Assembly: GCF_021390515.1 (NCBI RefSeq)
Contig: NZ_JAJUXI010000009.1
Span: 124,001-188,000, forward strand
Direction: 5' to 3'
Source of the DNA: Dyadobacter sp. CY326
GTDB lineage: Bacteria; Bacteroidota; Bacteroidia; Cytophagales; Spirosomataceae
DNA: 64,000 bases
Both the position numbers and the translations under genes were made by a program. Shown piece after piece: positions 34,894 to 43,882 of this stretch (its first letter is position 1; each line of letters opens with the position of its first letter). Under the pieces are notes generated by a model, which was given only the letters and a program-made list of their open reading frames with translations, ran no database searches and had not been told where the DNA came from.

Positions 34894-34913
34894 CCGTCAT
34901 TTGCAAATGACGG
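34894..34913. repeat. REP-like palindrome CCGTCATTTGCAAATGACGG
   Basis: This perfect 20-bp palindrome lies between argH and the Y1 transposase gene. It is near-identical to the palindrome at 18176-18195. It may be a REP sequence or the left-end hairpin of an IS200/IS605-like element. Confidence 0.7.
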
Positions 34914-34983
34914 GGATGTTTTATTTGGTGTGACATAAATGTTGGGGTTCCGTCTAATGGGTATTTACATAACAATATTCATT

Positions 34984-35463
34984 ATGAGTTGGACGAGAGT
35001 TTGGGTTCATTTGGTTTTTGCGACGAAGTATAGGCAGCCGTTTTTAAATGATACCATTAGGATGCGGGTCTTTCAGCACATGTATGATAATGCGAGGGAA
35101 AAAGACATTTTCCTGGATTCAGTGAATGGATTCACCGATCATGCACATTGTCTTGTTGCGCTGTCGAGAGAGCAAACGATTAGTAAAGTTGCGCAGCTGA
35201 TTAAGGGTGAATCTTCTTTCTGGATTAATAAAAATAAATTAACAACCCGAAAATTTGTGTGGCAGGATGATTATTGGGCTGTCAGTGTAAGCGAAAGGCA
35301 TGTTGAAAGGGTGAGAAATTATATCAAAAATCAAGAGGAGCATCACCGCAGAAAATCATTCAAGCAAGAAAACGAAAAATTCATGAAAAAATACGGATGG
35401 GAGCCAGCCAATCCCCGATCCCCCAATAGCCGTTCAATCCCAAATAGCCGTTCACTTAAGTGA
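34984..35463 (+). CDS. IS200/IS605-like Y1 transposase (TnpA or RAYT type)
   Basis: The 159-residue protein opens MSWTRVWVHLVFATKYRQPF, typical of Y1 transposases. It has the HUH metal motif as DHAHCLVAL near residue 57 and the catalytic Tyr in RNYIKNQEEHH near residue 117. It is a full-length, apparently intact single-domain transposase with no TnpB partner. The start at 34984 is chosen because the family opening begins there; an ATG at 34939 would add 15 residues. Palindromes of exactly 20 bp lie on each side (34894-34913 and 35448-35467). These could be the end hairpins of an IS200-like insertion or REP sequences served by a RAYT. Confidence 0.85.
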   Translation: MSWTRVWVHLVFATKYRQPFLNDTIRMRVFQHMYDNAREKDIFLDSVNGFTDHAHCLVALSREQTISKVAQLIKGESSFWINKNKLTTRKFVWQDDYWAVSVSERHVERVRNYIKNQEEHHRRKSFKQENEKFMKKYGWEPANPRSPNSRSIPNSRSLK

Positions 35464-35520
35464 ACGGAAATGAAAATGAACGGAAATGAAAATGATTGAA
35501 ATCCGAAAATGATCGGGAAT
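35425..35520. repeat. Palindrome and direct repeats at the transposase 3' end
   Basis: The perfect palindrome CCGTTCACTTAAGTGAACGG (35448-35467) overlaps the end of the transposase gene. It is preceded by two copies of AATAGCCGTTCA and followed by two copies of TGAACGGAAATGAAAAT. This is a likely right-end structure of the element. Confidence 0.65.
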
Positions 35521-35541
35521 TAATTGAGGGGGAATTTTTCG

Positions 35542-35549
35542 TAGGTTTG
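35542..35549 (+). promoter_or_regulatory. -7 promoter box of purM
   Basis: TAGGTTTG fits TAnnTTTG and lies 26 bp before the purM ATG. No strong -33 box was identified. Confidence 0.45.
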
Positions 35550-35574
35550 TGCTAAATTTTTTAAATAATATTAA

Positions 35575-36747
35575 ATGAAAACAACCGACCGTTATTTGCA
35601 ACGCGGTGTATCGGCTTCCAAAGAAGATGTGCATAAGGCAATTGAGAAGATAGATAAGGGGCTTTTTCCAAAGGCTTTCTGCAAAATCGTTCCCGACACA
35701 TTGGCGGGTGACCCGGAATATTGCACCATTATGCACGCCGATGGCGCGGGGACAAAAACCTCTTTGGCTTACCTTTATTGGAAAGAAACGGGCGATATTT
35801 CGGTTTGGAAGGGCATTGCACAGGATGCTATTGTGATGAATACAGATGATCTTTTGTGCGTAGGGGCAACCGGCCCGATGCTATATTCTTCAACGATTGA
35901 CAGAAACAAAAATCGCATTCCCGGCGAAGTGATTGCGGAGGTGATCAATGGTGCGGAGGAAGTTTTGGAAATGCTGCGCAGCTATGGTGTCGAGATTTAC
36001 AGCACGGGTGGCGAAACGGCAGATGTGGGTGATCTGGTGAGGACAGTGACGGTAAACAGCACGGTGATTGCACGCATGAAGAGGTCAGAAGTGATTGATA
36101 ATGCGAACATTGTGGCTGGCGATGTGATCGTCGGACTCGCTTCCTGCGGACAAGCAACTTATGAAGATGTTTATAATGGCGGAATGGGAAGCAATGGCCT
36201 TACTTCGGCGCGTCATGATGTTTTAGGAAAATATTTGGCGGAAAAATATCCGGAAAGCTTTGACCCGGAAGTGAATGCAGATTTGATTTACAGTGGAACA
36301 AAAAAATTGACTGATCCGGTCGAAGGCACGCCATTGAACGTGGGACAGCTTGTGCTTTCACCTACACGCACTTACGCGCCAGTCGCAAAAGCATTGCTCG
36401 ACGAAATGCGCTCAGAAATTCACGGAATGGTGCATTGCAGCGGCGGCGCTCAGACCAAAATTCTCCATTTTGTTGATAATCTGCACATTATAAAGGACAA
36501 TCTGCTTCCTGTGCCACCATTATTTAAAATGATCCAGGAAGAAAGCAGCACGGATTGGCAGGAAATGTACAAAGTGTTTAATATGGGGCATAGGCTGGAA
36601 ATTTACCTTCCCAGTGAACATGCCGACAGGGTTATTGAGGTGTCAAAATCGTTTGGAATTGATGCGCAGATTGTGGGGAGGGTTGAAGCGTCAGCGAGTA
36701 AAAAACTTACCATCAGCAGCGAGTTTGGCGAATTTTACTATGAATAA
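35575..36747 (+). CDS. purM: Phosphoribosylformylglycinamidine cyclo-ligase (AIR synthetase)
   Basis: The 390-residue protein starts TDRYLQRGVSASKEDVHKAI and has the PurM ATP/substrate motifs HADGAGTKTSL near residue 54, IAQDAIVMNTDDLLCVGA near 80 and YSTGGETADVGD near 140. GQLVLSPTRTYAPV near 258 and MVHCSGGAQTKILHF near 284 follow. It converts FGAM to AIR in purine synthesis in the cytoplasm. The length is slightly above the usual 350, as is normal in Bacteroidota. It is a single gene followed by a strong terminator. Confidence 0.93.
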   Translation: MKTTDRYLQRGVSASKEDVHKAIEKIDKGLFPKAFCKIVPDTLAGDPEYCTIMHADGAGTKTSLAYLYWKETGDISVWKGIAQDAIVMNTDDLLCVGATGPMLYSSTIDRNKNRIPGEVIAEVINGAEEVLEMLRSYGVEIYSTGGETADVGDLVRTVTVNSTVIARMKRSEVIDNANIVAGDVIVGLASCGQATYEDVYNGGMGSNGLTSARHDVLGKYLAEKYPESFDPEVNADLIYSGTKKLTDPVEGTPLNVGQLVLSPTRTYAPVAKALLDEMRSEIHGMVHCSGGAQTKILHFVDNLHIIKDNLLPVPPLFKMIQEESSTDWQEMYKVFNMGHRLEIYLPSEHADRVIEVSKSFGIDAQIVGRVEASASKKLTISSEFGEFYYE

Positions 36748-36768
36748 AACGAGTTTTTAATAAGCAGC

Positions 36769-36803
36769 AAGGCCTTTCAAGCGAGTTTGAAAGGCCTTTT
36801 TTA
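36769..36803 (+). terminator. Rho-independent terminator after purM
   Basis: AAGGCCTTTCAA and TTGAAAGGCCTT form a 12-bp perfect stem followed by a T-rich tail. Confidence 0.92.
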
Positions 36804-36890
36804 TTTAAAAAATTTACCCAATCATAACGGCACGAATATTGTAGTATAAATACAAAGTGTTGTAGAAAAACTACTAAATCGCGCGTGCTT

Positions 36891-38597
36891 ATGAAAAACT
36901 TCAACTTCATTCTCTTTCTAAAAGTTTGTCTTGCCACTTCATTTTTGCTTCTATGTGGAGACAATGCCTTCTCGCAAACTCCTATTGTTAAAATCAACAA
37001 AACACCTGTCATCACTGCACTCACAGATGCAATGCAACTGGTGCACGCAGATGATGGTTCCAATCGCATTTTTATTGCAGAGCGAGCCGGTGTAATTAAG
37101 GTTTTTGAGCAAGGAGCATTGGGCACGCCCATTACGTTCCTAAATATGAACCAAAACGGAGCAACAGTGCTAACAGGAGGGGAAGACGGGCTGCTGAGCA
37201 TTACTTTCCACCCGAATTACGAACAGAACGGTTATATCTACACTTATCATACCAATCTGGCTGGAAATCTGGTGGTTGCGCGTTACACCGCAGCTGTTCC
37301 GAGGAGCAACTCGGTCAATCCGGCAACCCGCTTCGAAGTCTTAACAGTGGAACATCCCGACGCAACCAATCACAACGGAGGTGAAATGCATTTTGGCAGC
37401 GACGGCTTTCTGTATTTGTCGACCGGTGACGGCGGCGGTGCAAATGATACAGATCAAAGTGCAAAAAATCCGGCAAGCTTAACCGGGAAAATACTCAGAA
37501 TCGATGTTAATGTGCCTGATACAAACCCGATCAAATACAATATTCCGGCGGGGAATCCTTATGGAAATCCGGTGTATGCATTGGGATTGAGAAATCCGTT
37601 TCGATGGAGTTTTGACAGACTTACAAATGACATTTGGCTCGGAGATGTGGGGCAGGGAGCGCGGGAAGAGATCAACCACAGGACATTTGCCCAGCTTAAT
37701 AACGCCAATTTCGGATGGCGCTGCTTCGAAGGCGATATTGCAACGCCGAACGTGGACCGGACGGGATGCGACGCAGGCGGCCCTTACATTGCACCGGCAT
37801 TCGCATATGTGAATGGAACACGCGGCAAATCCGTTGTGGGTGGCGTTGTTTATCGCGGAACAAGATCGCCATTGATGTATGGCTGGTATATCGGCACAGA
37901 TTATTTTTCAGGCGATATTCACAAGATCAAATCAGACGAATCCATTAAAAGTTATGATGTTTCGGATGTAACAGGCATAACGGACATTGGAGAAGATCAA
38001 GCTGGTGAAATTTACGCAGTAACCGGCAGCGCGGTTTATAATATTTTTTCCGATTCGGCATTGCCTGTGACATTGGTCGACTTTTCAGGAAAACGGTCCA
38101 ATGAAGGTGTTAAGCTTTCCTGGTCAACATCGCATGAGGAAAACTTTAAGGCTTTTGAAATTGAGCAAAGTTTCAATGCAGTTCAATTTGAGAATGTTGG
38201 AACGGTAAGCGGGCAGGATGCTGTTGTGGGCTCTGAATATGCGTTTTCACACGCCATTGACGTCGCCGAAAACTTGTATTACAGGCTGAAAATGATCGAC
38301 AACGACGAAACCTTCGCATATTCAAAAATCATTGCCGTCAAAGCTGATGAAGTCTTTACGGCCAATTTTGTAAGGCCATCGTTAATCACCACCGGCACCA
38401 TGAATCTTGTTGTGGACGACGCTTTCAACACCATGGAGCTCATCGGCACCAACGGAAAAGTCTTCATTAACCAAGAAATTTCAGGTAAAAATGGCGCGAT
38501 CAGCATTCCTATGTCGATGACTAATTCAGGCATTTACATTGTGAGATTAACTGGCAGAAATAAAGTAATGCAGCAGAAAGTTATGGTCGTGCGGTAG
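36891..38597 (+). CDS. Secreted PQQ-dependent sugar dehydrogenase-like protein with T9SS tail
   Basis: The 568-residue protein (signal ending NAFSQ; ATG at 36891, an alternative GTG at 36885) has a soluble glucose dehydrogenase-type beta-propeller. The motifs are GGEDGLLSITFHPNY near 100, HNGGEMHFGSDGFLYLSTGDGGG near 165, GLRNPFRWSFD near 233 and GDVGQGAREEIN near 250. This family (HHIPL/Gdh-B) oxidises sugars using PQQ. From about residue 385 a module ending in a T9SS type A-like sorting domain follows (LPVTLVDFSGKRSNEGVKLSW, YYRLKMIDNDETFAYS, ...IYIVRLTGRNKVMQQKVMVVR), so the protein is probably exported to the surface. The following gene has a homologous tail. Confidence 0.88.
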   Translation: MKNFNFILFLKVCLATSFLLLCGDNAFSQTPIVKINKTPVITALTDAMQLVHADDGSNRIFIAERAGVIKVFEQGALGTPITFLNMNQNGATVLTGGEDGLLSITFHPNYEQNGYIYTYHTNLAGNLVVARYTAAVPRSNSVNPATRFEVLTVEHPDATNHNGGEMHFGSDGFLYLSTGDGGGANDTDQSAKNPASLTGKILRIDVNVPDTNPIKYNIPAGNPYGNPVYALGLRNPFRWSFDRLTNDIWLGDVGQGAREEINHRTFAQLNNANFGWRCFEGDIATPNVDRTGCDAGGPYIAPAFAYVNGTRGKSVVGGVVYRGTRSPLMYGWYIGTDYFSGDIHKIKSDESIKSYDVSDVTGITDIGEDQAGEIYAVTGSAVYNIFSDSALPVTLVDFSGKRSNEGVKLSWSTSHEENFKAFEIEQSFNAVQFENVGTVSGQDAVVGSEYAFSHAIDVAENLYYRLKMIDNDETFAYSKIIAVKADEVFTANFVRPSLITTGTMNLVVDDAFNTMELIGTNGKVFINQEISGKNGAISIPMSMTNSGIYIVRLTGRNKVMQQKVMVVR

Positions 38598-38659
38598 GCC
38601 GGCTTACCGTTAGAAAAACAGTTTGCGCCATTCGTTCAACGGAATGTTAAACGGGAATT

Positions 38660-38714
38660 ACAAATCCTAAAATTGTCCAACGGCAGCATTTAGAGCTGTC
38701 GGACAAGGATTTGT
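38660..38714. repeat. Large imperfect hairpin before the FG-GAP gene
   Basis: The outer arms ACAAATCCT / AGGATTTGT and inner arms TTGTCC / GGACAA plus GGCAGC / GCTGTC nest in a 55-bp structure, 21 bp before the ATG at 38736. The outer arm resembles the hairpin at 21339-21369. It could be a terminator for the dehydrogenase gene, an mRNA leader or a REP element. Confidence 0.5.
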
Positions 38715-38735
38715 AAACCATTTAATATTGGGAGA

Positions 38736-41700
38736 ATGAAAAAACATTACTTATGCTGCACGCTTCTGGTGATTTTAATTGCCTGCAGCGTTCTGTTTCG
38801 CAGCATTACACAAAAAGCTTCATTGAAAAAACCGACATTACCGGAGAATCACTTCAGTAATGTTGGTTTAAAGCATTCACAGCCAGCCGATAAAGGCAGC
38901 CTGCCGGATAGTGCGCTGGCAACAATTTACAGCAGCATTGCCGCAAGGGAATACAATGTGACAAAAGACCCTATTTCAGGCATTCCACAAAGCCCAAATA
39001 GGAAACAAAATTTGCGTGCATACTACAAGCCGGGCAAGTTTACAATCAAAAATCGCGTCGACTCAGCCGGTCACGATTTCAAATTGTCGCTCACGACCGA
39101 AGGTGTGTATGCTAACAACAAAAGGCTGTTCATTTCACCAAAAGACACAGCAACAACGATTTCCGGAAACAAGATTCAGCTGCGGCAAGGCATTCTTACA
39201 GAAGAATATGTCAATAGCGAAGCAGGAGTAAGACAAAATTTCATCATCCGTAAGGCACCGGAGGGCACAAAAGAACTTCAAGTTAAATTGGCTGCCGAAG
39301 GTTTGAACGTGAAGGATCTGCAAAATAACAAGTTGCAATTTTCAAGCAATGATAAAGGCCCGTCCAAACTCACATACGACGGCTTAAAGTGCTGGGATGC
39401 AAATGGAAAAGATCTCCCGGCCACGCTTTCTTACAAGAATGGATTGGTTGAAATAGCCGTAAATACATCGTCGGCGGCATTTCCAGTAACCATCGATCCC
39501 ATCGTTACAAGTGGAAATCCGGGTAATGCTAATGCGTTGCTGTTTGGTAAGCAGGAGTTCGCTGAAGCGGGTAAGGCAGTGGCGAGTGCAGGGGATGTGA
39601 ATGGAGATGGATTCAGTGATGTTGTTGTTGGAGCTCCCAACTACGATTTAGCGAAGGCAGAAAAAGGAGCATTTTTTATCTACTTTGGTTCATCTGCTGG
39701 CCTTAATCCCAATGGAGGTATTTTAGTGCAAGGTGATAATTATATGGGAAATATTGATTTTGGTGGATTAGTTTCTGGTGCGGGTGATGTTAATGGTGAT
39801 GGTTACGGTGACGTAATCGTTGGGTCCGGATCTGTTGTGGGCGGGTTAGGCGCAATTTATCTCTATTATGGAATGGAGCAAGGACTTAATCTAAATGCGA
39901 CAAGAATAGAATCAATATATCCAGGTGCCTTGTTTGGTAAATCGTCGATTTCAACGGCTGGGGACTTAAATGGGGATGGGTATAGTGATATTATTGTTGG
40001 TGCTTCTTTATTTAGTAATGGACAAGAATTTGAAGGGGCTGCATTCGTTTTTATGGGATCCCCTACCGGAATATCGCAAATAGCAGCTGACACATTAGAA
40101 TCTAATCAGGCCAATTCTCTGTATGGCAAGTCTGTTGGGTCTGCGGGTGACGTAAACGGTGATGGTTTTAGCGACGTAATAGTTGGCGCACCAGCATACG
40201 ATGCGGTAGTGGCCAATGGTGGAGCGGCTTTCGTCTATTTAGGTTCCCAAAATGGCTTGCAAAAGGTGCCACATGTTCAACTTAATGGCCAACAAATGTC
40301 CTCAGCTTTTGGAATGTCAGTAAGTTCAGCTGGCGATCTGAATGCGGATGGTTACAGCGATATATTAGTTGGTTCACCAGATTTTTCTAATGGTCAAAGT
40401 GAAGAAGGGGCTGTGTATGTTTACCTCGCAGCATCACAAGGTCAAGGGATACAAAGTCAAGCCAATCACATAATCGAAGGTGGGCAAATAGGAGGTGATT
40501 TTGGGAGGTCGGTCGCTTGTGCTGGCGATATCAATGGGGATGGGTTTAGCGACATAATTATAGGAGAACCAAGTAGAGACGATGCTGGCAAATTTGGGGT
40601 TGGCTGGGCTCAAATATATTTTGGCTCTGTAACTGGCAATTTAAGTGCTAAATCTCTCATAACGAGCGATCAAGGTGCTGCTTATCTCGGTTCCTCTGTC
40701 GCCAGCGCCGGTGATGTTAATGGAGACGGTTTCAGTGATATCATCATCGGCGCGCCACTATATGATAAATCTGTATCTGAAACTGATAATGGAGCTGCTT
40801 TGATATTTTATGGCTCTAGTGCAAGTGTGGAAACCAATTTCAGCGCGCAAGTCATTTCAGATCAGGCAGATGCTGAAATGGGTTACTCTGTCTCTGACGC
40901 TGGGGATGTAAATGGAGACGGATATGATGATGTTATTGTAGGGGCCTTTAATTATGACCAAGGGGGTGCTGCATTCATATATTTCTCAGATGATAATGGT
41001 ATCAATTTAAATACTGTTCAAACTGTGCATAGCGATCAACTAACAGCGCAGATGGGAGTGTCGGTAAGCGGTGCGGGCGATGTAAATGGAGACGGATATG
41101 ACGATGTAATAGTAGGTGCGCCTAAATACGATGCGTATGGTATAATTGATTCTGGTGTTGCACTTATTTACTATGGCTCAGCTACTGGGATTTTCTTTGG
41201 CAATGCCGGAGAAGTGACTTTACCAAAATCCGGTGCGCAAGTTGGAACATCCGTAAGCGCTGCTGGGGATTTAAACGCAGATGGTTTTGATGATGTGATT
41301 GTTGGTGTTCCATTATATGATGATGCAATAGTAGCAAAAAGAGGAGCCTTTATAATTTCATATGGTTCCAAAACAGGTATCAAGAATGGCCTAGGAACAA
41401 CTATCAAGGGAAATCAGTCGAGCAGCCGATTTGGGAATTCGGTTGCTTCTGGGGGAGATATCAATGGCGATGGTTATGATGATGTCATTGTTGGAGCTTA
41501 CCAATTTAATAACAATCCTAATACCCAAAACGAGGGAGCGGCTTTCGTATACTACGGCGGTTTGTATGGTTTAGGAACTTCCGGTGATATCCTGGATTTG
41601 AATAAGTCTAAGGCATTAGCTGGATGGGCGGTTTCCGGAGTCGGGGATGTAAATGGAGATGGCTTTGCTGATGTGGTCGTCGGAGCTAAAAATTACAGTA

Positions 41701-43028
41701 ACGGTGAAAACAATGAGGGAGCTGTAGCGATTTTTTACGGTTCTCAATCGGGAATTAAGGGTTTAACCCCAACAATTCTAGAAAGCAATCAAGCGGATGC
41801 GTTGATGGGATCGTCCGTTGGAGCTGGTGATGTAAATGGCGATGGGTATACGGATGTTCTGGTTGGGGCAACTGCTTACACAGCTGACCAAGTAAAAGAA
41901 GGTGCTGTGCTAGTTTATCATGGATCTGAAAATGGAATTATCACGAGTGCGGCAGCGGTGATTGGTGGTAATCAAATTAATTCCGAAATGGGCGTTGCCG
42001 TCTCTTCCGCCGGTGATGTCAATGGCGACGGTTTTGAGGATGTAATCGCAGGAGCATACAAATTCTCAGGCACAGGTCGCGCATTTGTTTATCATGGTAA
42101 CGGTGACGGCATAAGTGTGAACAACGACAAAGCCGTTCGTGGAAATATCCGCTTATACAACAGCGATCTTACGACGAATATCAACAAAGACAATCTTGGA
42201 AAGGATGAGTTTGGCATTGGATTATACGCGAAATCCTTTTTAGGGAGAAATAAAGGAAAAGTGGTTTGGGAAATAATCGGGCAGGGAGAAAGCTTTTCAC
42301 ATGCAAGCCCGATTACAAATAGCACGCAGTTTTCAGGTCAGGGGAATTCGACCGATTTGCCTATTACGGAAACTGAGCTGAAAAGTTTGGTGACCAAGTC
42401 GGCTTTCTTGAATAAAGTAAGAGCCCGCGTAAAGTTTAGTCCCGTGCTAGCAATTACTGGCCAGGTTTACGGCCCGTGGCGCTATGCAAATAGTTCCGTT
42501 CTTGCTGACCCGAGTGTGCTGCCAGTTGAACTAATCAGTTTTAATGCAAAAGCAATTGAAAGACAAGTGGACCTGACCTGGGAAACTGCCACTGAGGTAA
42601 ATAGCGATTATTTCGAGCTGCAACGCAGCCTCGACGGAAAAGACTGGGAGCAACTAGGGCTGGTGTATTCTTCGGGAGATAGCAAACATGCAAATTCTTA
42701 CAGCTTCATTGATTTTAAACCCGAAATTGGTTTAAATTATTACCGCCTGAAAATGGTGGATCGGGATAAAACTTTTGCATATAGCTCGATTAAATCGGTT
42801 AATGTTGAAGGAAAAGAAACCCGTGTTTTTCCTAATCCCGTTTTAAACACATTGAACATTGATTCCAATGTTTTGGATACTGAGGTTGTTATTTACGATG
42901 TTTCTGGAAACGAATTGATATCTCAGAAGGATGAAAAAGGAATTAAGGCAATTGATGTGAGCAAATTAATTCCAGGTAAATATTTAGTGAAATTGAAAAA
43001 CAAATCGTTTCACATAATCAAAAAATAA
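38736..43028 (+). CDS. Giant secreted FG-GAP (integrin alpha-like) protein with T9SS tail
   Basis: The 1430-residue protein has a hydrophobic export signal at residues 5-25. A non-repeat N-terminal region (to about 265) precedes 14 FG-GAP repeats of the form GDVNGDGFSDVVVGAPNYD, spaced about 58-65 residues apart, to about residue 1120. Fourteen is the number expected for two seven-bladed integrin-type propellers. The Asp-rich DxNxDGxxD loops would bind calcium. The C-terminus (from about 1265) carries LPVELISFNAKAIERQVDLTW, YYRLKMVDRDKTFAYSS and a final KIIKK-type T9SS tail, homologous to the tail of the upstream gene. A surface adhesin or binding protein is the best guess. The repeat DNA is visibly more AT-rich than its flanks. 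Confidence 0.87.
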   Translation: MKKHYLCCTLLVILIACSVLFRSITQKASLKKPTLPENHFSNVGLKHSQPADKGSLPDSALATIYSSIAAREYNVTKDPISGIPQSPNRKQNLRAYYKPGKFTIKNRVDSAGHDFKLSLTTEGVYANNKRLFISPKDTATTISGNKIQLRQGILTEEYVNSEAGVRQNFIIRKAPEGTKELQVKLAAEGLNVKDLQNNKLQFSSNDKGPSKLTYDGLKCWDANGKDLPATLSYKNGLVEIAVNTSSAAFPVTIDPIVTSGNPGNANALLFGKQEFAEAGKAVASAGDVNGDGFSDVVVGAPNYDLAKAEKGAFFIYFGSSAGLNPNGGILVQGDNYMGNIDFGGLVSGAGDVNGDGYGDVIVGSGSVVGGLGAIYLYYGMEQGLNLNATRIESIYPGALFGKSSISTAGDLNGDGYSDIIVGASLFSNGQEFEGAAFVFMGSPTGISQIAADTLESNQANSLYGKSVGSAGDVNGDGFSDVIVGAPAYDAVVANGGAAFVYLGSQNGLQKVPHVQLNGQQMSSAFGMSVSSAGDLNADGYSDILVGSPDFSNGQSEEGAVYVYLAASQGQGIQSQANHIIEGGQIGGDFGRSVACAGDINGDGFSDIIIGEPSRDDAGKFGVGWAQIYFGSVTGNLSAKSLITSDQGAAYLGSSVASAGDVNGDGFSDIIIGAPLYDKSVSETDNGAALIFYGSSASVETNFSAQVISDQADAEMGYSVSDAGDVNGDGYDDVIVGAFNYDQGGAAFIYFSDDNGINLNTVQTVHSDQLTAQMGVSVSGAGDVNGDGYDDVIVGAPKYDAYGIIDSGVALIYYGSATGIFFGNAGEVTLPKSGAQVGTSVSAAGDLNADGFDDVIVGVPLYDDAIVAKRGAFIISYGSKTGIKNGLGTTIKGNQSSSRFGNSVASGGDINGDGYDDVIVGAYQFNNNPNTQNEGAAFVYYGGLYGLGTSGDILDLNKSKALAGWAVSGVGDVNGDGFADVVVGAKNYSNGENNEGAVAIFYGSQSGIKGLTPTILESNQADALMGSSVGAGDVNGDGYTDVLVGATAYTADQVKEGAVLVYHGSENGIITSAAAVIGGNQINSEMGVAVSSAGDVNGDGFEDVIAGAYKFSGTGRAFVYHGNGDGISVNNDKAVRGNIRLYNSDLTTNINKDNLGKDEFGIGLYAKSFLGRNKGKVVWEIIGQGESFSHASPITNSTQFSGQGNSTDLPITETELKSLVTKSAFLNKVRARVKFSPVLAITGQVYGPWRYANSSVLADPSVLPVELISFNAKAIERQVDLTWETATEVNSDYFELQRSLDGKDWEQLGLVYSSGDSKHANSYSFIDFKPEIGLNYYRLKMVDRDKTFAYSSIKSVNVEGKETRVFPNPVLNTLNIDSNVLDTEVVIYDVSGNELISQKDEKGIKAIDVSKLIPGKYLVKLKNKSFHIIKK

Positions 43029-43046
43029 GCAAACCAATTGAACGTT

Positions 43047-43083
43047 AAAGTCCCGATTTTGCATTTGTCAGAATCGGGACTTT
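43047..43083. terminator. Bidirectional terminator between convergent genes
   Basis: AAAGTCCCGATT and AATCGGGACTTT form a perfect 12-bp stem between the FG-GAP and methyltransferase genes, A-rich on one side and T-rich on the other. Confidence 0.85.
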
Positions 43084-43086
43084 GCA

Positions 43087-43665
43087 TTATATTTTGACAG
43101 CAATCACAATTCCCGTTGCCCAGACTTGTTTCGTAAGAACCAGGTCTTTTCTGTTTTCGAGTTCTTTGATAAGGTTAATTGCTTTTACATCATGACCTTC
43201 TGGCCAATTGGGTTGTGGAAGCATGTCGTCCATGATGTAGTAACCACCTTTATTCAACATTTCAAGCACTTCTTCAAGCATTAAATATTTGCCGTGCCAA
43301 GTGTCCGCAAAAATGTAATCGTATTTTTCGGATTGGTTCTTTTCCACCCATTCGCCGCCATCTGTTAATGTCAATGTAAGGCGTGGGTCCTGCCCCAGGT
43401 GATCCTGGGCAATTGCTAAAAACTGCGCATCATTATCAATAGAAACCAACGTCGAATCTGCATCCATTCCATCCAGTATCCACGCCGTAGACAAGCCTGT
43501 GCCTGTTCCGAGTTCGAGAAATTTGCCTGCCGGTTTGGAAGCGGCGAGCGTTTTCAGTAGCGAACAGGTGTAAACATCTGAGGCCATCGTAAAACCCGAG
43601 GCTTTTGTGGCGTTGTCAATTTCGATGTAAGCTTTTGGCAGAGGTTGATTGATTTCCTGGTTCAT
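43087..43665 (-). CDS. Class I SAM-dependent methyltransferase (O-methyltransferase type)
   Basis: The 192-residue protein shows a SAM-binding loop FLELGTGTGLSTAW near residue 45, an acidic motif II (LVSIDNDAQFL) near 74 and YDYIFADTWHGKY near 116. GGYYIMDDMLPQPNW near 140 follows. The layout matches the small cation-dependent O-methyltransferase/class I group (Methyltransf_24). The acceptor is unknown. It appears cytoplasmic and monocistronic. Confidence 0.82.
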   Translation of the reverse strand: MNQEINQPLPKAYIEIDNATKASGFTMASDVYTCSLLKTLAASKPAGKFLELGTGTGLSTAWILDGMDADSTLVSIDNDAQFLAIAQDHLGQDPRLTLTLTDGGEWVEKNQSEKYDYIFADTWHGKYLMLEEVLEMLNKGGYYIMDDMLPQPNWPEGHDVKAINLIKELENRKDLVLTKQVWATGIVIAVKI

Positions 43666-43882
43666 TTTGAAGCATATGATTTGAAAGCGATAAACATAGA
43701 TATTAAATCAGACAATAACAGAATTTACAAAAATCAAGGGCAAACGCCTTCCGGATCAGATGACCAGAAACTTCGCCGCAATGCTCCTGGCTCAATGTAA
43801 ACTAAATGTTATGAATGCCGGGGCAGATGGCGGAAGTTCTTTGGCATTTCTACTTTTGACCCAATTTTCAAATAAACGAACT

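Noticed and set aside
36713..37201. 162-codon minus-strand frame over the end of purM and the dehydrogenase start
   Set aside because: It runs through the purM terminator and a signal peptide coding region; no family resemblance.
39590..42030. Repeated DNA resembling a CRISPR-like or satellite array
   Set aside because: The repeats stay in one reading frame and encode FG-GAP blades with varying third positions.
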